Assembly: GCA_902778455.1 (NCBI GenBank)
Contig: CACYXR010000003.1
Location: forward strand, 1 to 64,000
Length of the DNA stretch: 64,000 nucleotides
Direction of reading: 5' to 3'
From: an uncultured Selenomonadaceae bacterium
Lineage (GTDB): Bacteria; Bacillota; Negativicutes; Selenomonadales; Selenomonadaceae
The notes beneath the pieces were generated by a model. It did no database searches, was not told where the DNA came from, and saw nothing but the letters and a program-made list of their open reading frames with translations. Below, one piece after another: positions 41,010-50,359 of this stretch (position 1 is the stretch's first letter; every line of letters begins with the position of its first letter). The translations under genes and the position numbers were made by a program.

Positions 41010-42294
41010 CGAGTGTTTCCGCCTCTCCTAAATAGTCAAGCTTGAAAAGACGCTTCATCGCGTCCACATAAAAAGCCTCGCGTTCCGTGCCCGCCGCCGC
41101 GCTGATGGTCATCATCGGAAAACGCAAAAGCTTCCTGACGATCATCTTGGTCATCTGGTCGAGCACCTTCTGCTCCGTCTCGTCCAGCTCCGGCAGCTTG
41201 CTCACCGCGCGGCGCACCTCGCGGCGGCGGATCTTGTCCGCGCGCTGGGAAAGCCGCGCCATCAACGGCTGGAACGACAGATATTGGAACTTGTCGAGGA
41301 TCGATACGACCTCCTCCTCGACAATGGCCTCCGCCTGATGCGCCTCTTTTTGGCGTTCCTCGCGGTGTTCGTCCACAACCTCTTCGAGATCGTCGATATT
41401 GTAGACCGTGACACCGTCAATCTCACCCACGTCCGGATCAACGTCCCGCGGCACCGCGATATCGAAGAACAGCAGAGAACGGCCTTCGCGCTTCTTCATC
41501 GCGCGCCGCGCCTCTTTCGGATGCACGACATAATGGGGCGCACCCGTGGAGGTCACGACGATGCCGATGTCCTCCGCCTGCTCCAGCGCCACATCGAAAT
41601 CCACGGCCCTGCCGCCGTATTTCGAGGCCAGCTCCTCTGCCTTGTCCCGATGATGGTTTGCGACGTAAATCTTTTTCACGCCGCGCCCCAGAAGATTTTC
41701 TATCGTCAATTCCGCCATGCGGCCCGCGCCGTAAATCAATGCGCTGGTTGAATCGAGGCTGCCGCCGAATATTTCCCGAGCCAGTTCCACAGCCGCGTAA
41801 CTGACCGAAACCGCGCTGAACGCGATCCGCGTCTCGGTGCGCACACGCTTTCCCGTAGTGATAGCGCGATGAAACAGAGTATTCAGCACCGTCGAGGTCG
41901 TTCCTGCGTCATGAGCCATCGCGTAGGCGTCTTTGACCTGGGAAAGGATCTGCCCCTCGCCGATAACCAGCGAATCGAGACTCGACGCCACGCGGAACAG
42001 ATGGCGGATGGCGTCCTCATGGACGAAGCAATAAAGATACGGCTCCATGCTTTCATCGATACCCGTCAGCTCCGCCCAAAAATCCTTCAGAGCTTCCGTA
42101 CCGCCCTCGGCGTCCTCCGCCACTGCGTATATCTCGCTTCGGTTACAGGTGGACAGTACCACCGCCTCACTAACCGTCTCATATCCCGCCAACGTAATCA
42201 GCCCGCCGCGCACGCGCTCCTTCGGAATGGAAAACCGCTCGCGTATTTCCACGGGCGCTGTCTTATGATTCAGCCCTACTGCAATCAACTGCAT
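40972..42294 (-). CDS. hemA: Glutamyl-tRNA reductase
   Basis: 440 residues from ATG at 42294 (MQLIAVGLNHKTAPVEIRERF), inside the 3' end of the precorrin-2 dehydrogenase gene. LSTCNRSEIYAV carries the catalytic Cys, and VIGEGQILSQVKDAY and the Rossmann segment ALIYGAGRMAELTIENL are typical. It reduces glutamyl-tRNA to glutamate-1-semialdehyde, the first step of the C5 pathway. Longer in-frame starts upstream are not supported. It overlaps the next gene by 38 bp. Confidence 0.97.
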   Translation of the reverse strand: MQLIAVGLNHKTAPVEIRERFSIPKERVRGGLITLAGYETVSEAVVLSTCNRSEIYAVAEDAEGGTEALKDFWAELTGIDESMEPYLYCFVHEDAIRHLFRVASSLDSLVIGEGQILSQVKDAYAMAHDAGTTSTVLNTLFHRAITTGKRVRTETRIAFSAVSVSYAAVELAREIFGGSLDSTSALIYGAGRMAELTIENLLGRGVKKIYVANHHRDKAEELASKYGGRAVDFDVALEQAEDIGIVVTSTGAPHYVVHPKEARRAMKKREGRSLLFFDIAVPRDVDPDVGEIDGVTVYNIDDLEEVVDEHREERQKEAHQAEAIVEEEVVSILDKFQYLSFQPLMARLSQRADKIRRREVRRAVSKLPELDETEQKVLDQMTKMIVRKLLRFPMMTISAAAGTEREAFYVDAMKRLFKLDYLGEAETLGEESDRHRYAGE

Positions 42295-42919
42295 TTCTGA
42301 CCAGTTCCTCTGCTTTCTCCAACTTTCCTTCGCGCACCAGCGCCATGACGTCCTCGGACAACGCCGTGCGCCAAAAATCGCGTCGTGCCTCACTGGACGA
42401 AAGACGTTCCTTGATCTCTTCCCTTACCGGCATCAACCGCTCCAGCCACGGCGTGTAACGATCGGCCAACGATTCCAGATCTCTGCGCAGCTGCCGCGAA
42501 AGCTCCGGACACGCGCCGCCCGTCGACACGGTGAACAGCAAATCGCCGCGCCGTACGCTGGCGGGCACAGTGAAATCGCTGAGCTCCAGCGGCGGCGCAG
42601 CCATATTGACAAGCGCGCCCATGGATTTCGCTGCCCACGCCGCCCGACGGTTCACATCGGGATCATCCGTCGCGCATATGACAATCGAGGCGCCGCGAAG
42701 CATGGAAGCGGCAAACGGCTCTTTATGCCATTTAATCTGCCCTTCCACGACAAGATTTACAATTTCATCGACGGCTTCCGGCGCAATCACGCGCACCTTC
42801 ACCCCCGCATCGAGGAGTCCTTCTACACGGTGCAACGCCACAGGTCCGCCGCCGATGACGACGGCTTCCCGACCGGTCAGCCAAAGCAATGCCGGATACG
42901 AACTTCTTTCCTTCATCAT
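42263..42919 (-). CDS. Precorrin-2 dehydrogenase (Met8/CysG N-terminal type)
   Basis: 218 residues. LTGREAVVIGGGPVALHRVEGLLDAGVKVRVIAP is the NAD-binding Rossmann start, FTVPASVRRGDLLFTVSTGGACPELSRQLRRDLE is the family's dimer and active-site part, and a C-terminal helical domain follows. It oxidises precorrin-2 to sirohydrochlorin, and some members also insert iron. It lies between cbiL and hemA with overlaps on both sides. Confidence 0.92.
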   Translation of the reverse strand: MMKERSSYPALLWLTGREAVVIGGGPVALHRVEGLLDAGVKVRVIAPEAVDEIVNLVVEGQIKWHKEPFAASMLRGASIVICATDDPDVNRRAAWAAKSMGALVNMAAPPLELSDFTVPASVRRGDLLFTVSTGGACPELSRQLRRDLESLADRYTPWLERLMPVREEIKERLSSSEARRDFWRTALSEDVMALVREGKLEKAEELVRNAVDCSRAES

Positions 42920-43623
42920 TTTTCAGGCGTCCTTCGCGCTAAAATGGTCGAAAGATAATTGACGGGCTGATCCTTCCGCGCACGGATATCGTCAATGCGC
43001 TCCTCGTCCGGAAGGCCGCAGCGGCTAATCATCACAGCATGGTCAAGCATGTTGTTTTTCTCCAGAATCGCCGCCACTTCCGGGAAATTCTTATAGACCT
43101 TCATCAAGACGACATTGTCCGAAACGGAAAGTACCTTCTCAATCTTGTCGGCGCCTGCCGTCGCGGGAATCACTGACATCACATCATCGCCTTCGACAAT
43201 CGGCCAGCCGAGGTGGCTGCCCATCGCGACAAACGCGGGAATCCCCGGAATCGTCTCGATATTGATATCCTCTTTTTCCAAAAGCCGGAATACATAAATA
43301 TAGGTACTGAAAAACATCGCGTCGCCCAATGTCAGAAACGCCACGTTTTTTCCTTCCGCAAGAAAGCCGAGGATCTCTTCCTTGTTTTTCTTCCAGGCGG
43401 CGTCGTCGGCCGCAAACCCCTTGACCATCGGGAACACCTGATAAACGATGCGCACATTCTCTTTCAGATACGGGCGCGCAATATCGAGGGCGACGCTGCC
43501 GTCCTTCTTCTCCGTCTTCGGAGCGATGATAATATCTACTTTCTGTATCGCCTTGACCGCCTTCATCGTCAAAAGCTCGGGATCCCCCGGCCCGACGCCG
43601 ATCCCGTAAAACGTGCCTTTCAT
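42916..43623 (-). CDS. cbiL: Precorrin-2 / cobalt-factor-2 C20-methyltransferase
   Basis: 235 residues of the tetrapyrrole methylase fold. MKGTFYGIGVGPGDPELLTMKAVKAI is the SAM-binding start. NVAFLTLGDAMFFSTYIYVFRLLE and the IETIPGIPAFVAMGSHLGWPIVEGDD segment mark the CbiL/CobI branch rather than SUMT. It is the first gene of the tetrapyrrole operon and overlaps the next by 4 bp. Because precorrin-2 dehydrogenase is co-encoded, the anaerobic cobalamin route is likely. Other cbi genes are not in the window. Confidence 0.92.
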   Translation of the reverse strand: MKGTFYGIGVGPGDPELLTMKAVKAIQKVDIIIAPKTEKKDGSVALDIARPYLKENVRIVYQVFPMVKGFAADDAAWKKNKEEILGFLAEGKNVAFLTLGDAMFFSTYIYVFRLLEKEDINIETIPGIPAFVAMGSHLGWPIVEGDDVMSVIPATAGADKIEKVLSVSDNVVLMKVYKNFPEVAAILEKNNMLDHAVMISRCGLPDEERIDDIRARKDQPVNYLSTILARRTPEK

Positions 43624-43660
43624 CTATATATGCTCCTCCCCAATGCGGAAACATCATAAA

Positions 43661-43724
43661 GGAATCACTGATCCAATCAAGTCGTGACCCGGCAGGGACG
43701 CGGCAGGAATTATTCAGTGGTTCC
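43661..43724. mobile_element. Short MITE-like element (family A), 64 bp
   Basis: Ends GGAATCACTGATCCAATC and GAATTATTCAGTGGTTCC form imperfect inverted repeats of the same type as at 29971. TAAA is duplicated outside both ends (43657-43660 and 43725-43728). The inner part GTCGTGACCCGGCAGGGACGCGG matches the inner right side of the 229-bp copy, so it is an internally deleted form. It lies in the 178-bp gap upstream of cbiL. Confidence 0.7.
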
Positions 43725-43801
43725 TAAAATCCTGAACATTTCCAATGATTGCTCACAAACAATCCTATACCGAACCGCAGGAAATGTCAATCACACGGTA
43801 A

Positions 43802-44473
43802 TCAATCCAGCGAAACGATCTTGTTTTTCAGGACGTAAATCAACGCCTGCGTGCGATCGTTGACGTTCAGCTTCCGGAAAATATTCGTCAGATGGTTCTT
43901 GACCGTTTTCTCGCTGACAAACAGCGCTTTGGCGATATCCTGATTCGAAAAGCCTTTCGCGATACAGGCCAGCACATCCATTTCCCGCGCCGTGAGACGG
44001 TCGCCCCTGCCGTCGCGCCACATTTCTTTCGCCTTCGCCTTGACGTCCGTGCCCTCGGCCAAGCCGCCGAAAATCCGCTCGGCCAGCTTCGGATAGACGA
44101 AGGTGCCGCCGCCCGCGACCACATGAACCGCCTTGATCAGCATGGTCGGCTCCACATCCTTCAAAATGTAGCCCAGCGCGCCGTTTCGCAGCATCTCCAA
44201 AACATAACGATCGCTGTCGTGCACGGTCAGCGCGATAATCCGCGTCTTGACCCGCGCCGCGACAAGCTGCTTCGTCACCTCGATGCCGTTGAGCCCCGGC
44301 ATATTCAAATCGATCAGCAAAATGTCCGGCTGGAGCACCAGCGTCCGAGACAGCGCCTCCTGCCCTTCCGACGCCTCGCCGACGACCTCCAGATCGTCCT
44401 CGAAATTCAGTACCCGTTTGATTCCTTGCCGCAGCAGCGCATGATCGTCCGCGATCAGAATCTTGATTGACAT
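43802..44473 (-). CDS. NarL/FixJ-type response regulator
   Basis: 223 residues from ATG at 44473 with GAGGTG upstream. The receiver domain (residues 1-120) has the acidic pocket Asp9-Asp10, phosphoacceptor Asp55 (LLIDLNMPGLNG) and the conserved Thr and Lys (ALTVHD, GYILKDV). A LuxR-type helix-turn-helix follows: LTAREMDVLACIAKGFSNQDIAKALFVSEKTVKNHLTNIFRKL. No histidine kinase is adjacent, so it is an orphan. It lies 22 bp after the secretin gene. Confidence 0.94.
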   Translation of the reverse strand: MSIKILIADDHALLRQGIKRVLNFEDDLEVVGEASEGQEALSRTLVLQPDILLIDLNMPGLNGIEVTKQLVAARVKTRIIALTVHDSDRYVLEMLRNGALGYILKDVEPTMLIKAVHVVAGGGTFVYPKLAERIFGGLAEGTDVKAKAKEMWRDGRGDRLTAREMDVLACIAKGFSNQDIAKALFVSEKTVKNHLTNIFRKLNVNDRTQALIYVLKNKIVSLD

Positions 44474-44495
44474 TGCCCGCACCTCTTCTTTCCAT

Positions 44496-45953
44496 CTATT
44501 TGTTATTTGCTTTATCATCCACAATCTTGGCGGTCAGGAAAATCATGACCTCGGAATCCGTCTTGCTGGTCCGCAGGTTCCGGAAAAACGCGCCGAGTAT
44601 CGGAAGATCGCCCAAAAACGGAATCTTCGACAAGACCTTCGACTCCTCGCTTCCGATCAGCCCGCCGATTACCATCGTCTCGCCGTCCCGAAGGCGTACT
44701 TCAGTGTCGGCGGAACGCTTATTGAAGCGATAAGCCGCAAGCGCGTCCACATAAAGCGGAGAACTGACCTCCGTATGCACCTTGGCCGTGATGTCGCCGT
44801 CCACGCCGACCCGCGGCGTGCAGCGGAGGATAATGCCCGCTTCGCGATACGTCACCGAGGTGGTCGTAGTAGAATTCGTAACCGAAACAGTCTGCACCGG
44901 CACCTCGCCGCCGATATTGATGACGGCCTCGCGCCCCTGCAGCGTCGTAATGTTCGGGCGCGCCAGGAGGTTCGCCTTGCCGTCGGAAATCAGCGCGTTG
45001 ATTTTCGCGCCATAATAAAACTCGAAGGGAAATCCGCCCGGTCCGCGACCGAACCGAATGATGCCGGGAACGGAGCTGCCGCTGCCGTCCCAGTAACGAC
45101 GCACCGTCTCATGGGGCACATCCTCGACCACCGTCGTATACGAACCGTCGGCATTCTGCACGGTACGGCGGCGCGTCTCATACTCGGTCGAATAGTCGGG
45201 ATACTGGGGCGCCCGCGACCATTCCCACTCGATGCCGAGTTCCTTGGCCGCATTCTTGTCAATGGCGATGACCTTCGCTTCCAACGAAACCTGCGGCTGC
45301 GGCTGGTCCAGCGCCTCAATCAGCCTTTCCGCCGCCTTCGCCTCCGACGCCGTGCCGTAAAGCACAATACTGCCCGTGCCCGGATCGGCAAGGATGCGCG
45401 CGTCGTCACCGAGACCGTTTCGGCTTTCCCGCGTGACGGTCCGCGTCTGCGAACCGTTCTCCGTTTCCAACCATGTCCTGTCCGTTTCGCGCACACGCCC
45501 CGCTTGATCATTATTGTTATCATAGGGCATCAGGGAAAGCGAAACTGCATGGGCAACGGTGTCGAGATCGGCGTAACGCACCGGGAACACATAAGGGCGG
45601 TAAAGCCCCTGCACTCCTGTCCTCGAAGCTGTGATAATCGCCACGCCGCCCGTCTCCCCCAAAGAAAGATCGTCCGCCGCCGCGATCAGCGCAAAGGCCT
45701 CGTTCGGCTCCACCTCGTCCAAATGAATCGTGATTGTCCCCTGCACCGAATCGTCCAGCACAAGACCGACGCCTCCGAGCTCGGCCACCGACGCCAGCAC
45801 GGCGCGGACGTCCGCGTCCACTACATGCAGCGTGACGGGGCGGGCAAACGCGGGGCGGAACGGGAAAAGCAGGAGCGCGGCAGCGCAAAGAACCGCGATG
45901 CGCGCCACAGCATGGAAAACTCCCGAAATTCCATCGGGCTGCTGCTCGTCCAT
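44496..45953 (-). CDS. Secretin (PilQ/GspD-like outer-membrane pore)
   Basis: 485 residues. A signal peptide (IAVLCAAALLLFPFRPAFA) is followed by an N-terminal module (VTLHVVDADVRAVLASVAELGGVGLVLDDSVQGTITIHLD) typical of secretin/TonB short N-terminal domains. The C-terminal secretin domain has NLLARPNITTLQGREAVINIGGEVPV, an amphipathic repeat and the end RDGETMVIGGLIGSEESKVLSKIPFLGDLPILGAFF. It would form the pore of a type IV pilus or type II secretion system. Only its PilP-like neighbour accompanies it here. A ribosome binding site GGAGGT precedes ATG. Confidence 0.92.
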   Translation of the reverse strand: MDEQQPDGISGVFHAVARIAVLCAAALLLFPFRPAFARPVTLHVVDADVRAVLASVAELGGVGLVLDDSVQGTITIHLDEVEPNEAFALIAAADDLSLGETGGVAIITASRTGVQGLYRPYVFPVRYADLDTVAHAVSLSLMPYDNNNDQAGRVRETDRTWLETENGSQTRTVTRESRNGLGDDARILADPGTGSIVLYGTASEAKAAERLIEALDQPQPQVSLEAKVIAIDKNAAKELGIEWEWSRAPQYPDYSTEYETRRRTVQNADGSYTTVVEDVPHETVRRYWDGSGSSVPGIIRFGRGPGGFPFEFYYGAKINALISDGKANLLARPNITTLQGREAVINIGGEVPVQTVSVTNSTTTTSVTYREAGIILRCTPRVGVDGDITAKVHTEVSSPLYVDALAAYRFNKRSADTEVRLRDGETMVIGGLIGSEESKVLSKIPFLGDLPILGAFFRNLRTSKTDSEVMIFLTAKIVDDKANNK

Positions 45954-46001
45954 ATCCCACCTCCAAATGATTTATATGCTAATGTTGATTTTGAAGAATT
46001 T

Positions 46002-46529
46002 TTATTTGGGAATTCCCGCCGACAGGGAAAGCTCCCGCTCCCCCATCGGCGTTGAGACCGTCGCCGCATTATCCGTCAGGGAAACCAGCGTCACGCCTTC
46101 CTTTTCCTCACCGGGCGCCAATAGGAACTGCCGCCTGCCGACAGACAGGATTGCCCTCCGTCCGGATTCGGAGGAAGCGACGCCGACAAGCCGGATTTCC
46201 GTTTCCTTTTGCGGGGGTGATGATACTTGCCGCGTCCCTTTCGGTTCTGGCCTTTGCGTCGGAACCGTTTTCGCGGCTCTCGCCTGTTCCCGTGTCGGAT
46301 GCTCCGGCAGGAACGGGGAAACAAGCCGCCCTTCCTTCATCGGATGCTCGCGCACGACATGCAGATTCTCATCTTTTCTTTCTATGATATCAGCTGCCGC
46401 GGGCGACGATTCCACGACGACAAGTTTTGCCGCGGCGCCCTGCGTGGGATAAAACGCGTAACCCGCGCCGAGCGCAAGCCCGATTGCCGCGAGCGCCGCA
46501 GCGCAAAACGCCGCTGTCGGACGAATCAC
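46002..46529 (-). CDS. PilP/GspC-like periplasmic partner of the secretin
   Basis: 175 residues from GTG at 46529, overlapping the pgi stop as GTGA. One N-terminal membrane helix (FCAAALAAIGLALGAGYAFY), then a Pro/Thr-rich linker, then a C-terminal beta domain (EIRLVGVASSESGRRAILSVGRRQFLLAPGEEKEGVTLVSLTDNAATVST), which has the pattern of the PilP/GspC homology region. Such proteins connect the inner-membrane platform to the secretin. The assignment rests on pattern and on position directly upstream of the secretin gene. Confidence 0.65.
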   Translation of the reverse strand: MIRPTAAFCAAALAAIGLALGAGYAFYPTQGAAAKLVVVESSPAAADIIERKDENLHVVREHPMKEGRLVSPFLPEHPTREQARAAKTVPTQRPEPKGTRQVSSPPQKETEIRLVGVASSESGRRAILSVGRRQFLLAPGEEKEGVTLVSLTDNAATVSTPMGERELSLSAGIPK

Positions 46530-47986
46530 GCCTTTGCCGCCCTTGCCTTTTTGACCTCCGCGAGACTCGGGCCCATGATGCGCTTGTATGCCTCGACGCC
46601 CGGCTGATTGAACGCGTCGACGTCGGCAAATTCGCCCTCATAGGCAACGGACAATGCCAGCATATACATCAATTCGCCGAGATGGTAGGCGTTCAGCGAC
46701 GGCAGCGTGAAACATGCGCTGTACCGGCCGTTGGAGGCGAGCGCCTGCTCGTTCGAGACGCGGGCGACTTCCAGCGCCTCCGCCATTGTGACGCCCGCAA
46801 TATCCGAAAGCTTCTGCGCCTCGGGAAACACATTCGGGATCAAACAATCTTCGGGCCAATCCGCCACGCGGATGAACTGCACGATCTTGTTCAGGCGGCC
46901 TTCCTGATGCTGCTGGGTCTGGGCGTGCATATCGGTGGTGCCGACGGCGACCAGCGGCGTGCGCCCGTAATAAACCTTCCTGCCCTCGCGGTCTTCCTCT
47001 TTTCCGAGGGACTCGGCGAGAAGCTGGATATACCATTCGGACAGCGATTTCAGGTAATCGCCGTAAGGCATCATGACCTCGATCTCGCGCCCGTGTTCCT
47101 TTGCCGCCGCGAATTTCAACGCCGCGTTCAGCATCGCGGGATTCTTCATCAGGTCGTCGGTCTTGCAGGCCTCGTCCATATCCCGGGCGCCCTTCAGGAA
47201 CGATTCGATATCAAACCCGACACAGGCCGCCAGCGAAAGTCCGACGTCCGAGAATACCGAGAACCGTCCGCCCACGCCGTCCGGCACGCGGAAAGTGGGC
47301 CAGCCCTTTTCCGTCGCCAGCTTTTTCAAGAGCGTCGGCTTTTCCTCGTTGGGATCGGTGACCGCGACAACCTCGGTTTCCACGTTGTCTGTCTTGGATA
47401 ATTTGTCATAGATTACCATAAAATTCGACATCGTATCGAGGGTGCCGCCGGATTTCGAGATTACCAGCAGCAAAACGCGGAGTGCGCGTTTCCTGTGCGT
47501 CTTCGCCACCTCCGCCTTGTGCGCGAGATACTGCAAAAGATCCTTCGTACGGCGCGGGTCGATATTGTTGCCGCTGAAATAGACCTCCGGCCAGCCGCCG
47601 CGTTCCTCCGGCGTCATCGCGTTCCAGAACTCGCCGCAGCCCACGTCGAACAGTACCTTGTTTCCGAGGAACGAACCGCCGATACCGAGGGAAACGACAA
47701 TGTCTACGCGCCCCCTGACGTTTGCGCCGAATTTTTTCAGCTTTTCGATGTCGGCGGGGGAATTGAGGTTGCCGTCCTTCACATAGGGAAGCTGCGGGAA
47801 AAGCACCAGCTCCGGCGTCCCGTCCTTCGACAGATGTCCTCGCACCTCGCCTGTCTCGCGCATATGGCATACAGCCTTGTGCGCCGCCTTCGTGCCGGGC
47901 AGTTCCGCCTGCGTGACCTTCCCTTCTCCGAACAAATTCGTATAATCAAACGTAAATCCCGACGGCAATTTGATTTGATTTCCCAC
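46526..47986 (-). CDS. pgi: Glucose-6-phosphate isomerase
   Basis: 486 residues from GTG at 47986 (VGNQIKLPSGFTFDY). DIVVSLGIGGSFLGNKVLFD, VLLLVISKSGGTLDTMSNFMVI and the later KIVQF region are the sugar-phosphate isomerase domains. It interconverts glucose-6-phosphate and fructose-6-phosphate, linking glycolysis with nucleotide-sugar synthesis from galU and the mutase next door. The 3' end overlaps the PilP-like gene by 4 bp, an odd pairing of metabolism and secretion genes. Confidence 0.94.
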   Translation of the reverse strand: MGNQIKLPSGFTFDYTNLFGEGKVTQAELPGTKAAHKAVCHMRETGEVRGHLSKDGTPELVLFPQLPYVKDGNLNSPADIEKLKKFGANVRGRVDIVVSLGIGGSFLGNKVLFDVGCGEFWNAMTPEERGGWPEVYFSGNNIDPRRTKDLLQYLAHKAEVAKTHRKRALRVLLLVISKSGGTLDTMSNFMVIYDKLSKTDNVETEVVAVTDPNEEKPTLLKKLATEKGWPTFRVPDGVGGRFSVFSDVGLSLAACVGFDIESFLKGARDMDEACKTDDLMKNPAMLNAALKFAAAKEHGREIEVMMPYGDYLKSLSEWYIQLLAESLGKEEDREGRKVYYGRTPLVAVGTTDMHAQTQQHQEGRLNKIVQFIRVADWPEDCLIPNVFPEAQKLSDIAGVTMAEALEVARVSNEQALASNGRYSACFTLPSLNAYHLGELMYMLALSVAYEGEFADVDAFNQPGVEAYKRIMGPSLAEVKKARAAKA

Positions 47987-48005
47987 AATTTTCCCCCACT
48001 TTCCG

Positions 48006-48890
48006 TTATTTCTTGTCCTGCAATAGCGGGCCGATGGTCTTTATCAGATATTTCATGAAGCGGTCGCGAAGCTCCGGGCGCTTCAGCGCCTGCTCCACCG
48101 TCGCCTCCAGGAAACCTTCCTTGTCACCGATGTCATAACGGCGACCGAAGAAATTGTATGCGTAAACCGCCTGCTGCCCCGCCAGTACGCGAATCGCATC
48201 GGTCAACTGAATTTCCCCGCCGCGCCCCGGCTGCGTTTTCTCGAGAATCGAGAAAATCTCGGGATCGAGGATATATCGTCCCAGCACCGCCAGCCGCGAC
48301 GGCGCTTCCTGCGGTTCTGGCTTTTCAATCAGGTCCATCGCCTGCCAGATATTCGGCCTCACCGCCCGCGGGGTAACGATGCCGTAATTCGAAACCGTAT
48401 CCGCCGGAACCTCCTGCACGCCGAGCACGCTGCCGCCGAAGTCGCTATAGACGTCGATAAGCTGCGACAGACACGGCACCTCCGCGTCCACAAGGTCGTC
48501 GCCCAGCATGACCGCGAAGGGCTCGTAGCCGACGAACTGCTTCGCGCAGAGCACCGCATGGCCGAGCCCCAACGCTTCCTTTTGGCGGATGAAATGGATC
48601 GCGACCTCGGAGATTTCCTCGACCATCTTCAGCTGATCGTATTTTCCCTGCGCCTTCAGCTGCATTTCCAGCTCCAGCGAGCGGTCGAAATGGTCCTCGA
48701 TCGAGCGCTTGTTGCGCCCGGTGATGATCAAAATCTCCTCGATACCGGAAGCAATCGCTTCCTCGATGATGAACTGGATCGCGGGCTTGTCGACGATCGG
48801 CAGCATCTCCTTCGGCTGCGCCTTCGTCGCGGGCAGGAAGCGCGTACCGAGCCCCGCCGCCGGAATGATCGCCTTGCGGATTTTCTGCAC
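48006..48890 (-). CDS. galU: UTP-glucose-1-phosphate uridylyltransferase
   Basis: 294 residues from GTG at 48890 with AAGGGG upstream. IRKAIIPAAGLGTRFLPATKAQPKEMLPIVDKPAIQ is the nucleotide-binding start, and IVTPRAVRPNIWQAMDLIEKPEPQEAPS is typical of bacterial GalU. It makes UDP-glucose for surface polysaccharides. It lies 13 bp after the phosphomannomutase gene, which supplies glucose-1-phosphate, and upstream of pgi. Confidence 0.96.
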   Translation of the reverse strand: MQKIRKAIIPAAGLGTRFLPATKAQPKEMLPIVDKPAIQFIIEEAIASGIEEILIITGRNKRSIEDHFDRSLELEMQLKAQGKYDQLKMVEEISEVAIHFIRQKEALGLGHAVLCAKQFVGYEPFAVMLGDDLVDAEVPCLSQLIDVYSDFGGSVLGVQEVPADTVSNYGIVTPRAVRPNIWQAMDLIEKPEPQEAPSRLAVLGRYILDPEIFSILEKTQPGRGGEIQLTDAIRVLAGQQAVYAYNFFGRRYDIGDKEGFLEATVEQALKRPELRDRFMKYLIKTIGPLLQDKK

Positions 48891-48903
48891 GGATTACAAC
48901 CCC

Positions 48904-50256
48904 TTACGCTCTGATCTTCGCCAAAAGCTCGTCCGTCTTTTCCTTCAGCAGCTTCTCGTCGCCCTTCGTCTCGACGTTCAGCCGGATCACCGGCTCCGTG
49001 TTGGACATGCGAAGATTGAAGCGCCAATTGTCGAATTCCACCGAGAGGCCGTCCACCTTGTTGACCTGCCCCTTCGGGCCGTACTCGGCTTCCAGCTTCG
49101 CGATGATCGCCTTCGCATCGTCCACCGTCGAATTGATCTCGCCGCTGCACGGGAATTTTGCCATGCGCTCCGCCATCAGCGCCGAGACCGCCTTGCCCGC
49201 CTCGGAGACCAGCTCCATCGTGGTCAGGAATACCAGCATGCCGCTGTCGCAGTACGAGAAATTGCGAAAATAATGATGCGCGCTCATTTCGCCGCCGTAC
49301 ACGGCGTCCTCCTTGCGCATCTTGTCCTTGATGAACGCGTGGCCGCTCTTGCACATGACCGGCTTTCCGCCCAGCTTCTCGGCAATCTCGATGGTATTCC
49401 AGGTCAGCCGCGGATCATAGATGACCTTGCCGCCTGGGTTCTTCTTCAGGAAGGACTGGGCGAGGAATCCTACCATATAGTAACCCTCGATGAAGCCGCC
49501 CTGCTCGTCGAACAGGAAGCAGCGATCGAAGTCGCCGTCCCATGCAAACCCCATCGCCGCCTTGTTCTCGCGCACCGCTTTCGCAGTCGCGTCGCGGTTC
49601 TCCGGCAGGATCGGGTTCGGCACGCCGTTCGGGAAATTGCCGTCCGGCTCGTTGAAGACTTTCACCAATTTGACGGGAAGCTTCTTCTCCAGCTTGTCGA
49701 TAATCGGCCCCGCCGCGCCGTTGCCGGCGTTCACGACCACCGTCATCGGCTTCAGCGCCTTCGCGTCGATATAGGTCAAAAGATGCTCGACATATTCGTC
49801 CGTCACGTCATGCTTCTCGACTTTGCCCTTCGGCCCGTCATAAGGCTTGAAATTGCCTTCGATGGCAAGATTCTCGATATCCTTGAGTCCCGTGTCGCTG
49901 GAAATCGGGATTGCCTTCTCGCGGACCAGCTTCATGCCGTTATAGTTTTTCGGGTTATGGCTGGCCGTGACCATGATGCCGCCGTCCAGTCCCAGATGGA
50001 AAGTGGCGAAATAAATCATCTCGGTACCGCACTGACCGATGTCCACCACGTCGCAGCCGGACTCCGTCAGACCGCGCGTCAGCGCCTCGGTAATCGAAGG
50101 TCCGGACAGCCGAATGTCGTGCCCGACTGCCACACGCTTCGCGCCCAAAAGCTGGACAAAAGCCTTGCCCACGCGATAGGCAAGTTCTTCGTTGACCTCG
50201 TCGGGATAAATACCGCGCACATCATATGCGCCAAAGCCTTTTCTGCTGAGTTCCAT
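48904..50256 (-). CDS. Phosphomannomutase/phosphoglucomutase
   Basis: 450 residues from ATG at 50256 (GGAGGG upstream). FGAYDVRGIYPDEVNEELAYRVGKAF is the start of the alpha-D-phosphohexomutase family. The active serine is in MVTASHNPKNYNGMK, the metal-binding loop is GFAWDGDFDRCF, and the sugar-binding loop GGEMSAHHYFRNF follows. It interconverts hexose 6- and 1-phosphates for galU and related routes. An AT-rich promoter region lies in the 100-bp gap upstream. Confidence 0.93.
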   Translation of the reverse strand: MELSRKGFGAYDVRGIYPDEVNEELAYRVGKAFVQLLGAKRVAVGHDIRLSGPSITEALTRGLTESGCDVVDIGQCGTEMIYFATFHLGLDGGIMVTASHNPKNYNGMKLVREKAIPISSDTGLKDIENLAIEGNFKPYDGPKGKVEKHDVTDEYVEHLLTYIDAKALKPMTVVVNAGNGAAGPIIDKLEKKLPVKLVKVFNEPDGNFPNGVPNPILPENRDATAKAVRENKAAMGFAWDGDFDRCFLFDEQGGFIEGYYMVGFLAQSFLKKNPGGKVIYDPRLTWNTIEIAEKLGGKPVMCKSGHAFIKDKMRKEDAVYGGEMSAHHYFRNFSYCDSGMLVFLTTMELVSEAGKAVSALMAERMAKFPCSGEINSTVDDAKAIIAKLEAEYGPKGQVNKVDGLSVEFDNWRFNLRMSNTEPVIRLNVETKGDEKLLKEKTDELLAKIRA

Positions 50257-50359
50257 CAAAATCCCTCCCGTATAATTCTAACCATATATATTTACTATAT
50301 TCGCTGCATAGGTAAAAAATCCTCTAAAAAAAATTTAAAAAATAAAATTTTCGTCCCAC

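Noticed and set aside
40972-42393. Longer hemA reading with a 33-residue N-terminal extension
   Set aside because: The extension is encoded inside the upstream gene, and the protein family starts at MQLIAVGLNH.
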